This document shows positions 5,894 through 8,259 of a DNA stretch of 8,259 nt, piece after piece. The DNA is taken from NCBI GenBank assembly GCA_002482865.1, contig DLGU01000162.1, positions 839 through 9,097 of the forward strand, written 5' to 3'. Position 1 is the first letter of the stretch, and each line of letters begins with the position of its first letter. The translations under genes were made by a program, and so were the position numbers. The notes beneath the pieces were generated by a model. The model saw only the letters and a program-made list of their open reading frames with translations, was not told the origin of the DNA and did no database searches. This stretch comes from Porphyrobacter sp. UBA7686 (GTDB lineage: Bacteria; Pseudomonadota; Alphaproteobacteria; Sphingomonadales; Sphingomonadaceae).

Positions 5894-6000
5894 TACGGCC
5901 GTCAGGGCTTGTCCCCGACTGCGGCAGCGCGGAGCGCGCAGCACGCCCGGCCTGACATCATGTCAGGGCCTGACGTAAGGCGCAGGGACAAGGGGTCTGT
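5894..6000. repeat. Structured intergenic region with a degenerate REP-like hairpin
   Basis: The 274-nt gap from prmC to the DUF4167 gene (5782-6055) holds no gene. Its second half is rich in inverted repeats: an imperfect hairpin at 5901-5919 (GTC-A-GGG / CCC-C-GAC around loop CTTGT, one A-C mismatch), GCGC-GGA-GCGC (5927-5937), a 17-nt palindrome CCTGACATCATGTCAGG (5951-5967), and GGGACAAG (5985-5992), which is the inverse of CTTGTCCC at 5908-5915. The CTTGT loop and stem layout resemble the 21-nt hairpins of the four doublets, but the right partner has lost its own stem and lies about 80 nt away. It may be a decayed or different repeat type, or regulatory for the downstream gene. The first half (5782-5893) shows nothing I can name. 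Confidence 0.5.
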
Positions 6001-6042
6001 TGACCGCGCGTGCAGGCATTTTTTTGCACCGGGTCACTGATA

Positions 6043-6046
6043 AGGA
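6043..6046 (+). promoter_or_regulatory. Ribosome-binding site deciding the TTG start
   Basis: AGGA lies 9 nt before TTG at 6056. An in-frame TAA at 6041-6043 leaves no room for another start upstream, and the next in-frame ATG (6179) would remove half of the conserved domain. The TTG start is therefore well supported. Confidence 0.7.
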
Positions 6047-6055
6047 ACTACTTCC

Positions 6056-6931
6056 TTGAATAATAACAACAATAATAACCGGAATAACCGTCGTCGTGGG
6101 CGCGGTAACCGTAATCAGAGCGGCAATGGTGCCCAGCTCAACCGGATCGACAGCCGGGCGCGCGGCAATGCCCCGCAGATGCTCGACAAGTACAAGAAAC
6201 TCGCGCAGGACGCCCACCACAATGGCGACCGTGTGCAGATGGAGTACTATCTCCAGTTCGCGGATCACTATTTCCGCGTGATCGCCGACAACAAGGCCCG
6301 CGTGGACGAGCAGCGCGGCGGTCCGCGTCGCAATGACGAGCGCGATCAGGCCGAAGAATATGGCGATGACGATATCGATTTCGGCTCCGGCCGCCGTAAC
6401 GAACAGCCGACCCGCTCGCGCTACGAACAGCAGGACAATGCTCCGCGCTCCGACATGGACGAGGGCGAGCCCGGTCAGGAAGGCGAGAGCTTCCTGAACG
6501 ATGATCGCGACAACGGTCGCGAAGACGGGCGCAACGATGACCGCAATGATGATCGCGGCGACCGTCAGCCGAATGCGCGTCGCCAGCCGCGTAAGCCCAG
6601 AGATGGTGGGCGTGACGGTGGACGTGATGGTGCCCGAGAAGGTGGACGTGACGACAACCGTCAGGACCGCGGCGACCGCGCGCCGCGTGCCGCCCGTCCG
6701 GAACGGACCGAGCGCCCCGAACGCAGCGAAGGCCGCCCTGAGCGGGCCGAAGCGCCGCGGGCCGAGAAGCCGGTTGAACCGCGCGCCGAAAAGCCCGTCC
6801 GTGCGCGTCGCCCGCGCAAGGTGGCTGATGATGATCGCGCCGTGATCGATTCGTCGATCCTCCCGCCCTCGATCCGCGGGGACGATGGCGGCTCGGGCGA
6901 AACCGGCGGCGCGCTCGAAACGGTCGAATAG
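6056..6931 (+). CDS. DUF4167 domain protein, probably RNA-associated and largely disordered
   Basis: The 291-residue protein opens with seven asparagines and an Arg/Gly/Asn patch (NRRRGRGNRN, 11-20). The conserved DUF4167 core follows: NRIDSRARGNAPQMLDKYKK (29-48) and DRVQMEYYLQFADHYFRVI (58-76). From about residue 85 it is low-complexity: acidic Asp/Arg/Asn stretches, RDGG-type repeats (182-208), then Pro/Glu/Arg/Ala-rich repeats (RPER, PRAEKPV; 214-247). It ends with a short hydrophobic motif, SSILPPSI (266-273), before an acidic tail. No signal peptide or membrane helix is seen. The start is TTG, backed by AGGA upstream and an in-frame TAA. The family is typical of alphaproteobacteria and often lies near prfA-prmC; its function is not established to my knowledge. 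The Arg/Gly/Asn composition suggests RNA or ribosome contact, which is inference. lnt begins 6 nt after the stop, so the two are probably co-transcribed. Confidence 0.88.
   Translation: MNNNNNNNRNNRRRGRGNRNQSGNGAQLNRIDSRARGNAPQMLDKYKKLAQDAHHNGDRVQMEYYLQFADHYFRVIADNKARVDEQRGGPRRNDERDQAEEYGDDDIDFGSGRRNEQPTRSRYEQQDNAPRSDMDEGEPGQEGESFLNDDRDNGREDGRNDDRNDDRGDRQPNARRQPRKPRDGGRDGGRDGAREGGRDDNRQDRGDRAPRAARPERTERPERSEGRPERAEAPRAEKPVEPRAEKPVRARRPRKVADDDRAVIDSSILPPSIRGDDGGSGETGGALETVE
6601..6660 (+). repeat. 12-nt tandem repeat encoding RDGG-like units
   Basis: Within the DUF4167 gene, imperfect 12-nt units such as CGTGACGGTGGA, CGTGATGGTGCC and CGAGAAGGTGGA follow each other in frame, encoding RDGG, RDGA and REGG. 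Copy number could change by slippage without breaking the frame, so the length of this disordered segment may vary among strains. Confidence 0.6.
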
Positions 6932-6937
6932 GCTGCG

Positions 6938-8259
6938 ATGATGGAGCGGCTGGCTGCGGTTGCGGCGCTGATGCAGCGCCGTCCGGCGCTTGCCGCCATC
7001 GTATTCGGGCTGATCGGGGCCTGCGCCTACCCGCCGCTGCACCTGTGGCCGCTGGGCCTCGCCGCGCTGGCAGGGTTCGTGTGGCTCGTTTACGCCGCGC
7101 CCACCAAGCGCGCGGCGCTGTGGATCGGATGGTGTTTCGGCTGGGCGCATCTGACGCTCGCCAATAACTGGATCGCCACCGCCTTTACCCATCAGGCCAA
7201 GATGCCCGAGTTCCTCGGCTGGCTGGCGGTGCCGCTGCTGTGCATCTACCTCGCGTGGTATCCCGCGCTGGCGGCGTTCGCCGCGCATGTGCTGGCGAAG
7301 AAGCGCCCGCTATGGGCCTTCGGGTTGGTGCTGGCGGGGGCATGGATCGTCACCGAATGGCTGCGCGGGTGGGTGTTCACCGGCTATCCGTGGCCGCCGG
7401 TGGGGCTGATGCTGCTGGGCGGGTGGGACACGCCGGGGTTTGCAAGGGTGCTGCCGTTCATGGGCACCTATGCCCTGTCGGGCCTTGCGGTGCTGGCGGC
7501 GGCTGTGCTGCTCTCCGTGCTCACCGCACGCCGGTGGGTCAATGCGGCAGGTCTCGGGCTGGTGCTGACGGGGCTGATGTTGGCGCCGCATCCTTCTGAC
7601 GAGCCCTCCGAAAAGGGGGTCCGCTACACCCTCGTCCAACCTTACATCCCGCAATCGGAAATCAACGACGGGTCGAAGTTCGACGAGCAATTCGTCCGCA
7701 TTGCCCGCCTCACCACGCCCTCGCGCGAACAATCGCGGCTGGTGTTGTGGCCGGAAAGCGCGCTGCCGGACTATCTCGAGGATGGCTACCCGGACCGCTA
7801 CTATCTCCAGATGACTGCTGGCGGCGATCCCAAGCTGGCGCGGCGGCGCATTGGCACGGTGATCGGCCCGCAATCGACGCTGCTGACCGGCGTGGTGAAC
7901 CTCAATATCGCGCCGCGTCCCGGCAACGTCCCCGGCGCCGTCAGCGCACGCAATTCGGTGATGGCGCTGAACGGTGAAGGTCAGATCGTCGGCGGTTACG
8001 ACAAGGCGCATCTGGTCCCTTACGGTGAATATCTGCCGCTGCGCCCGATCCTCGAACCGCTGGGCCTGTCGCGGCTGGTGGCGGGCAGCATCGACTACCT
8101 GCCCGGCCCCGGCCCGCGCACGCTCGATCTCGGGGTGCATGGCAAGGCGGGGGTGATGATCTGTTACGAGATCGTGTTCTCAGGCGCGGTGGCGGACAAG
8201 GCGAATCGCCCGGACTACATCTTCAACCCTTCCAATGACGGCTGGTTCGGCTGGTGGGG
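6938..8259 (+). CDS. lnt: Apolipoprotein N-acyltransferase, C-terminus cut by window edge
   Basis: Lnt is an inner-membrane enzyme that adds the third acyl chain to the N-terminal cysteine of lipoproteins, using phospholipid as donor. The window holds 440 codons of a protein normally a little over 500 residues. The N-terminal half is a multi-helix membrane domain (about 18-53, 58-80, 92-118, 125-145, 175-216) that includes EWLRGWVFTGYPW (140-152). The nitrilase-like domain starts near 229 (YTLVQPYIPQSEI). All three catalytic residues are present: E273 in LWPESALPDYL, K356 in YDKAHLVPYGEYLP and C409 in VMICYEIVFSG; NPSNDGWFG follows just before the edge. The start is ATG at 6938 or 6941, with AGG (6930-6932) overlapping the upstream stop codon. 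The 6-nt gap indicates translation with the DUF4167 gene. No stop codon lies within the window. Confidence 0.95.
   Translation, partial: MMERLAAVAALMQRRPALAAIVFGLIGACAYPPLHLWPLGLAALAGFVWLVYAAPTKRAALWIGWCFGWAHLTLANNWIATAFTHQAKMPEFLGWLAVPLLCIYLAWYPALAAFAAHVLAKKRPLWAFGLVLAGAWIVTEWLRGWVFTGYPWPPVGLMLLGGWDTPGFARVLPFMGTYALSGLAVLAAAVLLSVLTARRWVNAAGLGLVLTGLMLAPHPSDEPSEKGVRYTLVQPYIPQSEINDGSKFDEQFVRIARLTTPSREQSRLVLWPESALPDYLEDGYPDRYYLQMTAGGDPKLARRRIGTVIGPQSTLLTGVVNLNIAPRPGNVPGAVSARNSVMALNGEGQIVGGYDKAHLVPYGEYLPLRPILEPLGLSRLVAGSIDYLPGPGPRTLDLGVHGKAGVMICYEIVFSGAVADKANRPDYIFNPSNDGWFGWW

Noticed and set aside
6000..6028. TTGACC as a -35 box for the DUF4167 gene
   Set aside because: The -35 match is 5 of 6, but at 16-18 nt spacing there is no acceptable -10 box (TTTGCA at 17 nt), so I did not call a promoter.
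5963..7288. Open frame of 441 codons on the minus strand
   Set aside because: It covers the complement of the DUF4167 gene and the start of lnt, both well supported on the plus strand. Its composition is what the reverse of Asp/Arg/Gly/Asn codons yields, and no ribosome-binding site or family motif is seen.
1..8259. CRISPR arrays, tRNA or rRNA genes, phage or defence genes, complete insertion sequences
   Set aside because: I saw no regularly spaced direct repeats, cloverleaf-like sequence, integrase or transposase motif. The gene content is ordinary core metabolism and envelope genes.

Overview
The window (8,259 bases, GC-rich) looks like the core chromosome of an alphaproteobacterium, most likely of the order Sphingomonadales (Erythrobacter/Novosphingobium-like). 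The reasons are gene content and order (lptB followed by rpoN; prfA-prmC followed by a DUF4167 protein), the protein sequences, and intergenic palindromes of the kinds common in sphingomonad genomes. This placement is inference; no 16S gene is present.

Layout. Positions 1-1018 are read leftwards: the 5' end of rpoN (sigma-54; GTG start, cut by the window edge) preceded by lptB, the LPS-export ATPase. Divergent from lptB is a 125-residue three-helix membrane protein of unknown function (1271-1648, +). It converges on ppa, inorganic pyrophosphatase (1773-2306, -). Divergent from ppa begins a long rightward run: hisS (2411-3646), prfA (3765-4832), prmC (4909-5781), a DUF4167 protein with a TTG start (6056-6931) and lnt (from 6938, cut by the right edge after all three catalytic residues).

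How the genes relate. hisS, prfA and prmC form a translation block: HisRS charges tRNA-His, RF1 ends synthesis at UAA/UAG, and PrmC methylates the glutamine of the RF1 GGQ motif. ppa removes the pyrophosphate released by HisRS and other synthetases. lptB and lnt serve the outer membrane (LPS transport and lipoprotein acylation). These are housekeeping genes; there is no defence system, prophage, CRISPR array, tRNA or complete insertion sequence.

The most notable content lies between the genes. Four gaps (lptB/rpoN, membrane protein/ppa, hisS/prfA, prfA/prmC) are almost filled by a palindromic element of 93-97 bp. They look like three different repeat families (two copies of type A, one each of B and C), yet all are built alike: two inverted copies of a 21-nt hairpin with a central CTTGT/CTTGA-like loop, each preceded by a type-specific 6-nt head, with hairpin centres 60-64 nt apart. 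This suggests REP-like doublets of one superfamily, possibly moved by related REP-associated transposases. One copy runs into the 5' end of prmC and makes its start uncertain. A fifth structured gap (5782-6055) holds a degenerate relative.
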